64,000 bases of DNA from Paracoccus everestensis (GTDB lineage Bacteria > Pseudomonadota > Alphaproteobacteria > Rhodobacterales > Rhodobacteraceae). The stretch covers positions 2,652,501 to 2,716,500 of the forward strand of contig NZ_CP090836.1 of assembly GCF_021491915.1 (NCBI RefSeq), in the 5' to 3' direction. Under the pieces are notes generated by a model, which saw only the letters and a list, made by a program, of their open reading frames with translations, was not told the DNA's origin and did no database searches. Each line of letters opens with the position of its first letter. The first letter of the stretch is position 1. Positions 53,556 to 62,282 of the stretch are shown piece by piece. The translations under genes and the position numbers were made by a program.

Positions 53556-55112
53556 TCAGTGCGAATACATGCTGATTTCCTTGCCGTCGCGCCCTGCCCG
53601 CGTGCGCCGCACGATCAGGTGGTTCAGCGCGCCGACATAGGCTTTCACCGATGCCAGGATCGTATCGGTGTCAGAGGCCTGGCCGTTCACGATGCGGCCC
53701 TCCTCCTCCATCCGCACGGATACGGTTGCCTGCGCGTCCGTTCCCTCGGTCACGGCATGGACCTGATACAGCTTCAGCGTAGCGCTGTGCGGAAAGATCT
53801 GCTTGACTGCGTTGAAGCAGGCATCGACCGGGCCGTCGCCGGTGGCGTGGACGGTCTGTTCCGTGCCATCCACGATCATCGTCAGGTCGGCGGACTGCCC
53901 GTCGCTGCCGCAGACAACACGCAGATGTTTCACTTGCAGGAAATCGTCGCCGGTATTGGCCGAGGCATCCTGGACCAGGGCCACGATATCCTCGTCGTAA
54001 ACCTCTTTCTTGCGGTCGGCGAGCGCCTTGAACCGCACGAAGATGTCCTTCAACTGGTTGTCGCCAACATCGTATCCCAGGTCGGACAGCTTGGCGCGCA
54101 GGGCCGCGCGGCCGGAATGCTTGCCCATGGCGATGTTGGTTTCATTCAGGCCGATATCGGCCGGGCGCATGATCTCGAAGGTTTCGACATTCTTCAGCAC
54201 GCCGTCCTGGTGGATGCCGGATTCGTGCAGGAACGCGTTCTTGCCGACAATGGCCTTGTTGAACTGGACCGGGAAACCGCTGACCTGGGCCACGCGGCGG
54301 GAAATGCCGATGATCTTCGTCGTGTCGATGCCTGTGGTAAAGGGCATGATGTCGTGGCGCACCTTCAGCGCCATCACGACCTCCTCCAGCGCGGTATTTC
54401 CCGCGCGTTCGCCAAGGCCGTTGATGGTGCATTCGATCTGGCGCGCACCCGCCTCGACCGCGGCCAGGCTGTTGGCGGTCGCCATGCCTAGGTCGTTGTG
54501 ACAATGGGTGGCGAAGATCACGTCATCAGCGCCCGGCACGCGTTCCAGCAGCATTCGGATCAGGTCGGCCGATTCGCGGGGCGCAGTATAGCCCACCGTG
54601 TCGGGGATGTTGATCGTGGTGGCGCCCGCCTTGATGGCGATTTCCACCACGCGGCACAGGTAATCGTGTTCGGTGCGCGTGGCGTCCATGGGCGACCATT
54701 GCACGTTGTCGCACAGGTTGCGGGCGTGCGTCACGGTCTGCTCGATCCGTTCGGCCATCTGGTCCATGTCCAGGTTCGGAATGGCCCGGTGCAGGGGCGA
54801 GGTGCCGATGAAGGTGTGGATGCGCGGGCGGCGGGCGTGACGCACGGCCTCCCAGCAGCGGTCGATATCGGGCAGTTGCGCGCGGGCCAGGCCGCAGATG
54901 ACGGCATTCCTGGACTGCTTCGCGATCTCGCTGACAGCGGCGAAATCGCCTTCCGAGGCGATGGGGAAGCCCGCCTCGATGATGTCCACGCCCATCTCGT
55001 CCAGCATCTGGGCGATTTCCAGCTTTTCCTCGTGGGACATGGTGGCGCCGGGCGACTGTTCGCCGTCGCGGAGCGTGGTGTCGAAGATGACGACGCGGTT
55101 CTTGTCGGTCAT
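53556..55112 (-). CDS. leuA: 2-isopropylmalate synthase LeuA
   Basis: A 518-aa enzyme that makes 2-isopropylmalate from 2-oxoisovalerate and acetyl-CoA, the first committed step of leucine synthesis. The catalytic domain has FDTTLRDGEQSPG at 10-22 and the metal motif ATHCHNDLGMATAN; the regulatory C-terminal domain (about 390-518) senses leucine. The weak ribosome-binding site (AAGAAAG) and the upstream leucine leader peptide suggest expression is tuned by leucine supply. A modest inverted repeat without T-run lies after the stop. Confidence 0.96.
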   Translation of the reverse strand: MTDKNRVVIFDTTLRDGEQSPGATMSHEEKLEIAQMLDEMGVDIIEAGFPIASEGDFAAVSEIAKQSRNAVICGLARAQLPDIDRCWEAVRHARRPRIHTFIGTSPLHRAIPNLDMDQMAERIEQTVTHARNLCDNVQWSPMDATRTEHDYLCRVVEIAIKAGATTINIPDTVGYTAPRESADLIRMLLERVPGADDVIFATHCHNDLGMATANSLAAVEAGARQIECTINGLGERAGNTALEEVVMALKVRHDIMPFTTGIDTTKIIGISRRVAQVSGFPVQFNKAIVGKNAFLHESGIHQDGVLKNVETFEIMRPADIGLNETNIAMGKHSGRAALRAKLSDLGYDVGDNQLKDIFVRFKALADRKKEVYDEDIVALVQDASANTGDDFLQVKHLRVVCGSDGQSADLTMIVDGTEQTVHATGDGPVDACFNAVKQIFPHSATLKLYQVHAVTEGTDAQATVSVRMEEEGRIVNGQASDTDTILASVKAYVGALNHLIVRRTRAGRDGKEISMYSH

Positions 55113-55162
55113 GGGTTCTGCTTTCTTGCGGGGTCTGTCACGGGATGACCGGGCACTTCCTG

Positions 55163-55192
55163 GCTGAGCGGCGGCCCGGAGACCCGCTCAGC
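55163..55192 (-). promoter_or_regulatory. Leader hairpins of the leuA attenuator
   Basis: On the minus-strand transcript GCTGAGCGG pairs perfectly with CCGCTCAGC (9 bp, 12-nt loop) around the stop codon of the leader peptide. Competing pairings are visible: CCGGGC in that loop with GCCCGG at about 55150-55155, and GCGGGTCT with AGACCCCGC nearer leuA. Mutually exclusive stems are the mark of an attenuator. I see no strong T-run, so control of translation or Rho access is as likely as intrinsic termination. Confidence 0.6.
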
Positions 55193-55286
55193 GCAGCGTA
55201 AGAAGCAGCAGACCGCGGAGGTTCACGACCACGCGCGCGCCAAAGGGCGCGGTCGGGGCGGCGGGAATGTCCAGCATCCGGGTCAT
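55188..55286 (-). CDS. Leucine leader peptide (leuL-like)
   Basis: A 32-codon open frame that begins with ATG at 55286 and ends NLRGLLLLTLR-stop, with six Leu codons (CTC, CTG, CTG, CTT, CTT, CTG) in the last 10 residues. It ends 75 nt before the leuA start. Ribosome stalling on these Leu codons when charged tRNA-Leu is low would change folding of the following hairpins. There is no ribosome-binding site. A weak promoter (TTTTCA, 17 nt, CATAGT) would place the transcript start at or next to the ATG, so a leaderless mRNA is possible. Confidence 0.75.
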   Translation of the reverse strand: MTRMLDIPAAPTAPFGARVVVNLRGLLLLTLR

Positions 55287-55329
55287 GGCGCGGACTATGC
55301 CGCGTGAGGGGGCAAATGAAAAGCGGAAA

Positions 55330-56589
55330 TCATGCCGCGCCCTGGCCCATGTCCAGATCGTCGATCAGTCGCCGCAGCCGGTCCCGGTCCGGTGCGGGCA
55401 GGCACTCCATCCCGCGCGCGCAAGCGATGCGCCATTGCGCCGCGGCGGCCTGGCGCGCACCGTCGGGGCCGATGCGGGCCAGGGCGTCCAGGGCCTTGAT
55501 GACGCGGGTCAGCACGTCGATCTGGCCCGCCGCGTCCCGTGCGATCAGGCGGAAGGCGTCGTCGTAAAGGTCATCATGGCGCAGCGGCGGGACGCGCAGG
55601 CGGGGATAGTCGGCCTTGTGCAGTTCCGCCTTGTGCCAGCCTTCGGACCACAGCGTCAGCAGGCGCACCTGCCGGCCGATTACGTCGATGGCGGTGCCGG
55701 GGTCGTTCACGGCCAGGGACAGGGCGCGCAGCGCGACCTCGGACAGGGTGATGATGCCAAAGCGCGGATCCTGGTCAAAGGATCGCGCCCTGGAAATCGT
55801 GAAGGCGCGGCGGATATCGGCGGCCAGATCCTCGGCAAGGGGCTGGCCTTGGATCACGGCCAGGGGGGTGCCATGGTAAAGGAAGGTGCCGGGCAGAACC
55901 CGGATGTCCAGCCGCAAATCGCGGTCGTCGCACAGCTTCGACAGGGCTGCGGTGTCGATGAATTCGACATAGCCCACCTTGTCCGACAGGATCGCGGGCG
56001 CAATCGGCGCGTCGTCGGGCAGCGGATGCCCACCCAGGAAAGGCAGGTCCAGCCGCGCCTGCATGGACTTGCGGGTCGCGTCCTCAAGCCGGTCGATGGT
56101 GTCGCCCACCCGGCCCAGCTTGGTCAACTGGTGGATCCAGCGCAGCAGCGCCAGCACGATCAGGATGATGACTAGAACCGTCACCACGAACAACAGCGCC
56201 CTGCCCTGCGGGCCATAGACGCTGACCCGCAGCGTCACCAGTCCCACGATGCTGAACAGGAACGACCCGATGAATGTCGCCAGCACCGACTGGATGAATT
56301 CGTCCTCGGTCAGCAGGCGCGTCGCGCGGGGGGTCGCGTTCGACGTGGCCGAGCCATAGGCCCCCGTCAACGCCATGACCGAGAAGGTCGTGACCGCCAG
56401 CATGGACGAGGCGATGACGTTCAGCAGGCTGTCGATGGCCTCGGCGCTGATGTCGATGGGCAGCGGCCAGGGCAAGAACGCCGCCAGCGTGGCGGCAATG
56501 GCGGCGAAAAAGCCCAGCACCGCATAGAGCGAGACGCGGATCCACAATGTCCGGCGCAGCCGCGACAGGATCCACCGCAGCCGCGACAT
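55330..56589 (-). CDS. DUF2254 family membrane protein
   Basis: A 419-aa protein with four N-terminal membrane segments (VSLYAVLGFFAAIAATLAAFL, LLNVIASSMLAVTTFSVMAL, FIGSFLFSIVGLVTL and LLFVVTVLVIILIVLALL), followed by a large soluble domain with GYVEFIDTAALSKLC and SFDQDPRFGIITLSEVALRALS, characteristic of DUF2254. The function of the family is unknown. It starts one base after the stop of an orphan solute-binding protein gene, indicating tight coupling, and is followed by the leuA leader region. Confidence 0.9.
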   Translation of the reverse strand: MSRLRWILSRLRRTLWIRVSLYAVLGFFAAIAATLAAFLPWPLPIDISAEAIDSLLNVIASSMLAVTTFSVMALTGAYGSATSNATPRATRLLTEDEFIQSVLATFIGSFLFSIVGLVTLRVSVYGPQGRALLFVVTVLVIILIVLALLRWIHQLTKLGRVGDTIDRLEDATRKSMQARLDLPFLGGHPLPDDAPIAPAILSDKVGYVEFIDTAALSKLCDDRDLRLDIRVLPGTFLYHGTPLAVIQGQPLAEDLAADIRRAFTISRARSFDQDPRFGIITLSEVALRALSLAVNDPGTAIDVIGRQVRLLTLWSEGWHKAELHKADYPRLRVPPLRHDDLYDDAFRLIARDAAGQIDVLTRVIKALDALARIGPDGARQAAAAQWRIACARGMECLPAPDRDRLRRLIDDLDMGQGAA

Positions 56590-56590
56590 G

Positions 56591-58057
56591 CTATGGGGTC
56601 CACCGCACCCGCGTCAGGTCGTTGGCCTGCGTGGGGGCGTTTTCCCACAGGCCCTGGATCCGGGCATCGGCCACGCCGGTCTTGGCAAGCTGGAACAGGA
56701 AGGCGTTGACGTAATCGCCCGCGATCATCTCCTGTGCCTGCTGGTACAGGTCGCTGCGCTGCTGGGGCGTGACTGCCGCTTGCAACTGGTCCATCAGCGC
56801 CACGAATTCGGGCTTGGCGTAATGGAAGTAGTAGTCGGGTCGGGCATAGATATCGATGTCCAGGGGTTCGGTATGGCTGATGACGGTCAGGTCGAAATCG
56901 CCGCCCTTGAAGACGGTTTCCAGCCACTGCGCCCATTCCATGTTGGTGATCTGGGTCTGGATGCCCACGGCAGCCAGTTGCGCCTGCACGATCTCTCCGC
57001 CGCGCCGGGCATAAGGGGTGGGCGGCAGGGCCAGGCGCAGGGTGATGGGACCGGCGGCAGCCTCGGCCAGCAGGGCCTTGGCCTTTTCGGGATCATGGGC
57101 AGACAGCCCGGTCAGATCGACGTAATCCGGGTGGTGCGGCGCGAAATGGCTGCCGATGGGGGTGCCGTAACCGAACATCGCCCCGTTGATGATGTCGGGG
57201 CGGTTGATTGCGCGGGCAATGGCCTGGCGCACCCGGATGTTGTCCAGGGGCGCGCGGGCGTTGTTCATGGCCAGGATCGTCTCGCCCTCGGTCGTGCCGA
57301 CGATCACCTGGAACCGGGGGTCGGCCTGCAACTGCGGCAGCGTCTCGGGCGCGGGGAAGTTCGGAAAGGCATCCACATCGCCCGCCATCATCGCCGCGAA
57401 GGCGGCCGTGGGATCGGGGATGAAGCGGAAGGACGCGGTGCGCAGCGCGGGCTTGTCGCCCCAATAGCCGTCGAAGGCAGACAGCACGATCCGGTCGCCC
57501 TGCACCCATTGGTCAAGGCGGAACGGCCCGGTGCCTATGGGCGCTGTGGCAAGACCGGCGGCGCTGGCCGGATCCAGCATAACCGCATCGCCCCAGGCCA
57601 TCTTGAAGGGGAAATTGCCGTCCGGCCCCGTCAGCGTGACGCGGACGGTCAGGGGGTCCACGGCCTCGACGGTTTCAATTCCCTCAAACAGCACCTTCTG
57701 GGCATTGGTCGAATCCGCCGCCCGCGCGCGGTCCAGCGTGAACACCACGTCGCTGGCGTCAAACGTTGCGCCGTCGTGAAAACTTACGCCGTCATGCAGG
57801 TGAAAGACATACACGCGGCCGTCTTCCTGAACATCCCAGCGTTCGGCCAAGGCAGGCTCAACGGTGCCGTTCGGTCCAAAGCGGGTCAGGCCCTCGAAGA
57901 GATTGGCATAGACCACCTCGTCCGTCGCCGCCGCCGCCCCGCCGGTCGGATCCAGGTTGGGGGGTTCCAGCACCATTCCCAGGGTGATCGCATCCTGCGC
58001 GGCGGCCGGCAGCGCCAGCGCGATCAGAGCGGCCAAGGATCTTGCGGCATGGATCAC
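56591..58057 (-). CDS. Orphan family-5 (peptide/nickel-type) solute-binding protein
   Basis: A 488-aa exported binding protein. The signal peptide ends near ALPAAAQD. The mature protein shows the SBP_bac_5 pattern: ITLGMVLEPPNLDPTGGAAA, LAERWDVQEDGRVYVFHLHDGVSFHDGATFDASDVVFTL-type N-terminal lobe, and YGWG/TPIGSHFAP, KAKALLAEA further on. The GTG at 58057 is used because AAGGGA precedes it at a good distance; no ATG fits. No permease or ATPase gene is adjacent, only pcs upstream and DUF2254 downstream. Ligand unknown (peptides, opines, sugars or lipids-related compounds are bound within this family). Confidence 0.88.
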   Translation of the reverse strand: MIHAARSLAALIALALPAAAQDAITLGMVLEPPNLDPTGGAAAATDEVVYANLFEGLTRFGPNGTVEPALAERWDVQEDGRVYVFHLHDGVSFHDGATFDASDVVFTLDRARAADSTNAQKVLFEGIETVEAVDPLTVRVTLTGPDGNFPFKMAWGDAVMLDPASAAGLATAPIGTGPFRLDQWVQGDRIVLSAFDGYWGDKPALRTASFRFIPDPTAAFAAMMAGDVDAFPNFPAPETLPQLQADPRFQVIVGTTEGETILAMNNARAPLDNIRVRQAIARAINRPDIINGAMFGYGTPIGSHFAPHHPDYVDLTGLSAHDPEKAKALLAEAAAGPITLRLALPPTPYARRGGEIVQAQLAAVGIQTQITNMEWAQWLETVFKGGDFDLTVISHTEPLDIDIYARPDYYFHYAKPEFVALMDQLQAAVTPQQRSDLYQQAQEMIAGDYVNAFLFQLAKTGVADARIQGLWENAPTQANDLTRVRWTP

Positions 58058-58068
58058 GGGCGTTCCCT

Positions 58069-58761
58069 TCAGGCACGTTTCGGCATCAGTTGCTGCGCGG
58101 GACCGGCCAGCAGCAGCCAAAGCGAGGTCACGACCAGCCCCCAGTTGGCCCAGCTGTCGGGGTGGAAATCGACCCATGCCGCGCGCGCGGCAAAGACGCA
58201 CCACAGCACCGCCACGGGCAGGGAAATGGCCCGCCAGCGTTCGGTGCGGACCGGGTGGATGAACTTGATGGGCAGGAACATTCCCACTGTCAGCGCGACA
58301 ACGATCAGCAGGATCACCGTCCAGTGCGGATCGGTCGCGAACAGGACCAGCACCACCATGTTCCAGCAGCCCGGAAAGCCGGAAAAGGAATTGTCCTTGG
58401 TCTTCATGCGGCTGTCGGCCCAATAGATCACGCTGCCATAGATGATGGCGATGATTGCGAACCAGCCGGTCCAGCCAGACAGCAGGCCTGACTTGAACAA
58501 AGCATAGGCCGGAATGAACGCATAGGTCAGATAGTCGATGATCAGATCCATCAAGACGCCGTCGTAATTGGGCGAATGGATCTTGACGTCGTATCGACGC
58601 GCCAGCGGACCATCGATGCCATCGACCACCAGGGCCACGACCAGCCACAGGAACATCAGGGACCATTTCCCCTCGACCGCGGCCAGCATGGCCAGCATCG
58701 ACAGGACCGCGCCCGTGGCGGTCAGCAGGTGGACGGACAGGGCTTTGTGCTGCGACTTCAT
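58069..58761 (-). CDS. pcs: Phosphatidylcholine synthase
   Basis: A 230-aa integral membrane enzyme with about eight hydrophobic segments. The CDP-alcohol phosphotransferase motif is present as DGIDGPLARRYDV, then YDGVLMDLIIDYLTY, in the form used by bacterial Pcs, which condenses CDP-diacylglycerol with choline to make phosphatidylcholine. FSGFPGCWNMVVLVLF and PIKFIHPVRTE are also typical. It implies the organism makes phosphatidylcholine from external choline. The solute-binding protein gene starts 11 nt downstream. Confidence 0.94.
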   Translation of the reverse strand: MKSQHKALSVHLLTATGAVLSMLAMLAAVEGKWSLMFLWLVVALVVDGIDGPLARRYDVKIHSPNYDGVLMDLIIDYLTYAFIPAYALFKSGLLSGWTGWFAIIAIIYGSVIYWADSRMKTKDNSFSGFPGCWNMVVLVLFATDPHWTVILLIVVALTVGMFLPIKFIHPVRTERWRAISLPVAVLWCVFAARAAWVDFHPDSWANWGLVVTSLWLLLAGPAQQLMPKRA

Positions 58762-58810
58762 GACGGGGTTTTGGCAGCTTGGCGGCGATCACGCAACCGT
58801 GCTTGGACGA

Positions 58811-59536
58811 TCAGCGCAGGATTGGCGGGCCTTTGGGACGCGGCGCAGGCTCGGGCTCCTCGGGCGGCGTCAGGTCAAAGCGCAGGATCCCTGCGGGCAG
58901 GGTGGCGTCGGTAAAGCTGACATCGACGCCCCCGGACTGGGGCGGCAGGAAGGCCAACGCCTCGGCCAGGGCCTTGGCGATGGCGGGCTGATGGGCGGGA
59001 TCGGCGCCTGCGATCAGGACGACATGGCCGTCCCCCGCCCCGGCCAGGGCGGCGCCCGCGATCAGCCCGTGCATATCGGCCAGGCGTTCGGCCAGGGGCT
59101 GGGCCAGGGTTTCGACAACGGCGGGCGCGGGCGCGGTCAGGCGCAGCCGGGCGTCCGTTGGTTCGGGGGCGGCCGCAAGGGCACTGGTCAGCCAATCCAG
59201 CATCGCGGCGTCCAGCAGCATTTCCGACGGATGGCCCGGATTGACCAGCAGCCCCGCGCCTTCGGATTTCAGCAGCCCCGCCAGCACCCGCCCCGGCATC
59301 GCGGCATAAGCCACGGGGCCGCCCAGAAAACCGGCCAGCCGATCCTCGGCGTCGCAGGCAAGCGCCACGGGGCCGGCGTCCAGCGGGAAGATCCGCAGGT
59401 CCACCCGGTCGCCCGCAGGCTCGGTCACCAGGGCCACGGCCAGTTCGGTGTCGGCCAGCCGGGACAGCATCCGCGCACGCTGCGGTGCATCGGCGTCGTG
59501 AAAGGGAACCGGGGCAAGGTCGTCAAGCGCGGTCAT
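58811..59536 (-). CDS. SseB-family protein
   Basis: A 241-aa protein with an N-terminal SseB_N-like domain (RMLSRLADTELAVALV, RIFPLDAGPVALACDAEDRLAGFLG, YAAMPGRVLAGLL, GAGLLVNPGHPSEMLL). The C-terminal part ends in a Pro/Glu-rich tail. No signal peptide. The biochemical role of the family is unclear despite the type III secretion name. It is divergent from the serine hydrolase gene. Confidence 0.75.
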   Translation of the reverse strand: MTALDDLAPVPFHDADAPQRARMLSRLADTELAVALVTEPAGDRVDLRIFPLDAGPVALACDAEDRLAGFLGGPVAYAAMPGRVLAGLLKSEGAGLLVNPGHPSEMLLDAAMLDWLTSALAAAPEPTDARLRLTAPAPAVVETLAQPLAERLADMHGLIAGAALAGAGDGHVVLIAGADPAHQPAIAKALAEALAFLPPQSGGVDVSFTDATLPAGILRFDLTPPEEPEPAPRPKGPPILR

Positions 59537-59659
59537 GGCGGGCCTTCATGCTGCGTGAACGGGCGTGGCCCTGCCCTAATCGCGCGACGGCGCCCCGACA
59601 AGCCCAAGCTGACGCAAGCGTGATTCCGCATGGACGCGCAGCGCGCACATATACCCCTT

Positions 59660-60658
59660 ATGAACCGACGCACCCTTTTGCTGACAGCCAGCCTGTCCCC
59701 GCTGCTTGCCGCGCCCGCCATGGCACGGACGGACCTTGCGCCGGTCCTGGAGGATGCCGCGCGGCTGGAAAACCTGCGCGCCGTCGCCATCTGGCGGGGC
59801 GGACAGGAAATCGCCGCCCGCGGCTATGGCGGCTTTACCCCGGACAGTCCCACGAACATCAAGTCCGCGTCAAAGTCGATCATCTCGGCCCTTGCGGGCA
59901 TCGCCATCGACCGGGGCGATCTGGAAGGCCCCGGCCAGCCCATCGCGCCGATCCTGCAAGACCAGCTGCCCGACGATCCCGACCCCCGACTGGCCACGGT
60001 GACGCTGGGCAACCTGCTGTCGATGCAGGCGGGGCTGGAACGCCAGTCGGGCGCAAATTATGGCGCCTGGGTCAGCAGCCGCAACTGGGTGCGCGCCGCC
60101 TTGGCCGCGCCCTTTACCCAGGATCCGGGCGGACGGATGCAGTATTCGACGGCCTCCACGCATCTGGTGTCGGCGATCCTGACGCGGGTAACGGGCCGGT
60201 CCACGCTGGAGCTGGCGCGCGACTGGCTGGATGCAGTGCCGGGCTTTGCCATTACAGGATGGGAGCGCGACCCCCAGGGCATCTACCTGGGCGGCAACCA
60301 GATGGCGATGAGCACGCGGTCCCTGCTGGCCTTTGGCGCCCTGTATGCGGACGGGGGCCGCGCGGGCGGACAGCAGGTCGTGCCCCAGGCGTGGATCGAG
60401 CAAAGCTGGCAGACGCGCACCGCGTCCATCTTTACCGGCCAGGGCTACGGTTATGGCTGGTTCATCGGACAGGCCAGCGAGCGCCCGGTAAGATACGGCT
60501 GGGGCTATGGCGGGCAGATGATCTATGTCTTTCCGGCGACGGGTCGCCAGCCTGCGGTAGCCATCGCCATGACCTCGGACCCCGACCAGCCATCGGCGCG
60601 CACGGGATACCGCAACGACCTGCACATGCTGGCCGACCGGATCATCCAGTTGCTGTAG
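59660..60658 (+). CDS. Exported serine hydrolase (beta-lactamase class C family)
   Basis: A 332-aa periplasmic protein with signal MNRRTLLLTASLSPLLAAPAMA. The nucleophile motif is SASK in NIKSASKSII, the second motif MQYSTAS (YST in place of YSN) and the third GWGYGGQ in place of KTG. Such proteins include esterases, D-amino-peptidases and beta-lactamase relatives. The start at 59660 gives a proper signal peptide. Its TAG stop lies in a REP-like element. The natural substrate is unknown. Confidence 0.87.
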   Translation: MNRRTLLLTASLSPLLAAPAMARTDLAPVLEDAARLENLRAVAIWRGGQEIAARGYGGFTPDSPTNIKSASKSIISALAGIAIDRGDLEGPGQPIAPILQDQLPDDPDPRLATVTLGNLLSMQAGLERQSGANYGAWVSSRNWVRAALAAPFTQDPGGRMQYSTASTHLVSAILTRVTGRSTLELARDWLDAVPGFAITGWERDPQGIYLGGNQMAMSTRSLLAFGALYADGGRAGGQQVVPQAWIEQSWQTRTASIFTGQGYGYGWFIGQASERPVRYGWGYGGQMIYVFPATGRQPAVAIAMTSDPDQPSARTGYRNDLHMLADRIIQLL

Positions 60659-60682
60659 GGTGCGGGCTTGCACGCACCGTAC
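60655..60682 (+). repeat. REP-like element, copy C
   Basis: It begins GTAGGGTGCG, ends CACGCACC followed by GTAC, and differs from copy B in one base over 24. Its TAG is the stop codon of the serine hydrolase gene. It lies between two convergent genes, as copies A and B do, and can fold GGTGCG with CGCACC. Confidence 0.75.
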
Positions 60683-60691
60683 CCACCGCCG

Positions 60692-61141
60692 TCAGTCGAT
60701 GATATCGGCCGCCTGGAAATTGCCCAGGTTGCCCAGCAATTGCCCGATCAGCGAAATTTCGGTCACGCTGCCTTCGGTCACGCGGCGCGACAGGGTGACG
60801 ACACGGCCGCGTTCCAGCCCGAAGCGTTCGACATTCGTGACGGTGCCGCCGGGCGCAAAGGACACGGCCACGACCTCCCGGCTGACCTCGCGCGGTTCCA
60901 GGGCACCGAAATGCCGCCAGCGGGATCCGACGTAATACCAGCCCGAACCGGTCAGCAACCCCTGGGCCGAGGGACGGCCGATCAGGCCCGCCAACTCGTC
61001 CACGGTGGTCTGGCCCACGACGACCTGGGACAGATCCTCGGGCGCGGGGATGAAGCCGTGGTTGCGATAAACCGGCGCGCAAGCCGAAAGGCCAAGAACG
61101 GCCAGGAAAGCCAGGATCACGATATTCCTGATGGCTGTCAT
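60692..61141 (-). CDS. bamE: Outer-membrane assembly lipoprotein BamE
   Basis: A 149-aa lipoprotein with lipobox LSAC (signal peptide 1-20). The SmpA/OmlA fold is seen in the sequence EDLSQVVVGQTTVDELAGLIGRPSAQGLLTGSGWYYVGSRW, then VAVSFAPGGTVTNVERFGLE, as in BamE. It helps the BAM complex insert beta-barrel proteins. The start at 61141 is set by the signal peptide. It is divergent from the DUF177-rpmF-plsX block. Confidence 0.88.
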   Translation of the reverse strand: MTAIRNIVILAFLAVLGLSACAPVYRNHGFIPAPEDLSQVVVGQTTVDELAGLIGRPSAQGLLTGSGWYYVGSRWRHFGALEPREVSREVVAVSFAPGGTVTNVERFGLERGRVVTLSRRVTEGSVTEISLIGQLLGNLGNFQAADIID

Positions 61142-61287
61142 TCCGTCTTTCCTTTGCAAGGGGCTGTTGACGCGGCCCGCCCGGCTTAGCAAACTCGGGC
61201 ACCGCGCTCAAGAATGACAATCCTGTCGGGGATTTGCCGCCGGTTGCCGGTGCCGTTCCCCTGGACAACATGACACGAAGGCCCGCC

Positions 61288-61818
61288 ATGACCACCCCCA
61301 ATCCGCAGCCCGAACGCCTGCGCGTGGCGCATCTGAACGCGCGCGCGCCCACGCCCTTTTCGCTGACACCCGATGCGGACCGCTGCGCCGCCATCGCGGC
61401 CGAGCTTGGGATCAGCGGCCTGTCCAAGCTGACATTCGCCGGAGAGATTCGCGCCGAAGCGGGCGAGGCCTGGGCGCTGACGGGCCAGTTGCGCGCCCGC
61501 GTCACCCAGCCCTGCGTCGTCACCCTGAGGCCCGTGAAGACCGCCCTGGACGAGCCGGTCGAGCGGCATTATTCGCCCCATGTGACTGCCCCCGAGGGGG
61601 ACGAGGTGGAAATGCCTGACGATACGCTGGAACCCCTGGGCCAGTTCATCGACCTCGCCGCCGTGATGATCGAGGAACTGGCTCTGGCCCTGCCCGAATA
61701 CCCCCGCGCCGAGGGGGCGGAACTGGGCGCCGCGCCCCCGGACCCTGCCCCCGACACCCGCCGCCCCTTCGAAGGGTTGGACAAGTTGCTGCGCGGCCGG
61801 GACACGGATCAGGGATGA
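61288..61818 (+). CDS. YceD/DUF177 family protein
   Basis: A 176-aa acidic protein with the DUF177 core: LTFAGEIRAEAGEAWALTGQLRARVTQPCVVTLRPV, then GQFIDLAAVMIEELALALPEYPR. Such genes nearly always precede rpmF; the product has been linked to 23S rRNA accumulation. The ATG at 61288 has AAGG upstream. A longer frame to 61234 lacks a convincing start. Confidence 0.88.
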   Translation: MTTPNPQPERLRVAHLNARAPTPFSLTPDADRCAAIAAELGISGLSKLTFAGEIRAEAGEAWALTGQLRARVTQPCVVTLRPVKTALDEPVERHYSPHVTAPEGDEVEMPDDTLEPLGQFIDLAAVMIEELALALPEYPRAEGAELGAAPPDPAPDTRRPFEGLDKLLRGRDTDQG

Positions 61819-62000
61819 TTCCCGGATGCAAAGCGTTGCGCGGGGGCCACATCGGACAAGGATTCCTGCGACAAGGCGTCCTTGACGCTGGCGGAAACCC
61901 GGCGCCCTGGTGCAATTAGCCCTGCCTGCCCCAATGCTAGGGGTTGCGGGCAGGTCCGTCATGGCGTATCTGCGCGGTTCATTTTCGAATTCAAATCCCC

Positions 62001-62032
62001 GGGGTGCGCAGGACGCCTGCGCGTCGCACCCC
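62001..62032 (+). promoter_or_regulatory. Hairpin in the rpmF leader
   Basis: Outer arms GGGGTGCG and CGCACCCC (8 bp, perfect) enclose an inner stem CAGG/CCTG (loop ACG) and a 5-nt bulge. It ends 21 nt before the rpmF ATG and has no T-run. It could be a translational control element of L32 or a processing site. The rest of the 61819-62053 gap contains one possible but weak promoter (TTGCGG, 17 nt, TATCTG, near 61945). Confidence 0.5.
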
Positions 62033-62053
62033 ATACAAGCCCGAGGTTGTGAC

Positions 62054-62260
62054 ATGGCTGTCCCTCAGAATCGCGTTACCCGGTCCCGCCGGAACATGCG
62101 CCGCGCCCACGATGCCCTGGTCGCCGGCAACCCGAACGAATGTTCGAACTGCGGCGAGCTGAAGCGTCCGCACCACGTTTGCCCGTCCTGCGGCCATTAT
62201 GCCGACCGCGAGGTCGTGGCCCAGGCGAACCCGACCGACCTGGACGACGACGCGGCCTGA
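62054..62260 (+). CDS. rpmF: 50S ribosomal protein L32
   Basis: A 68-aa ribosomal protein beginning [20 protein letters not shown]. It has two cysteine pairs, CSNC and CPSC, so it is the zinc-binding form of L32. The start at 62054 is fixed by the conserved N-terminus. It lies just before plsX, the usual order. Confidence 0.97.
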   Translation: MAVPQNRVTRSRRNMRRAHDALVAGNPNECSNCGELKRPHHVCPSCGHYADREVVAQANPTDLDDDAA

Positions 62261-62282
62261 TCGGGCTTGGCATTCGCGCCAG

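Noticed and set aside
56591..58792. A 733-residue fusion of the binding protein with upstream sequence
   Set aside because: The upstream part is pcs in another frame; the signal peptide and ribosome-binding site define the start at 58057.
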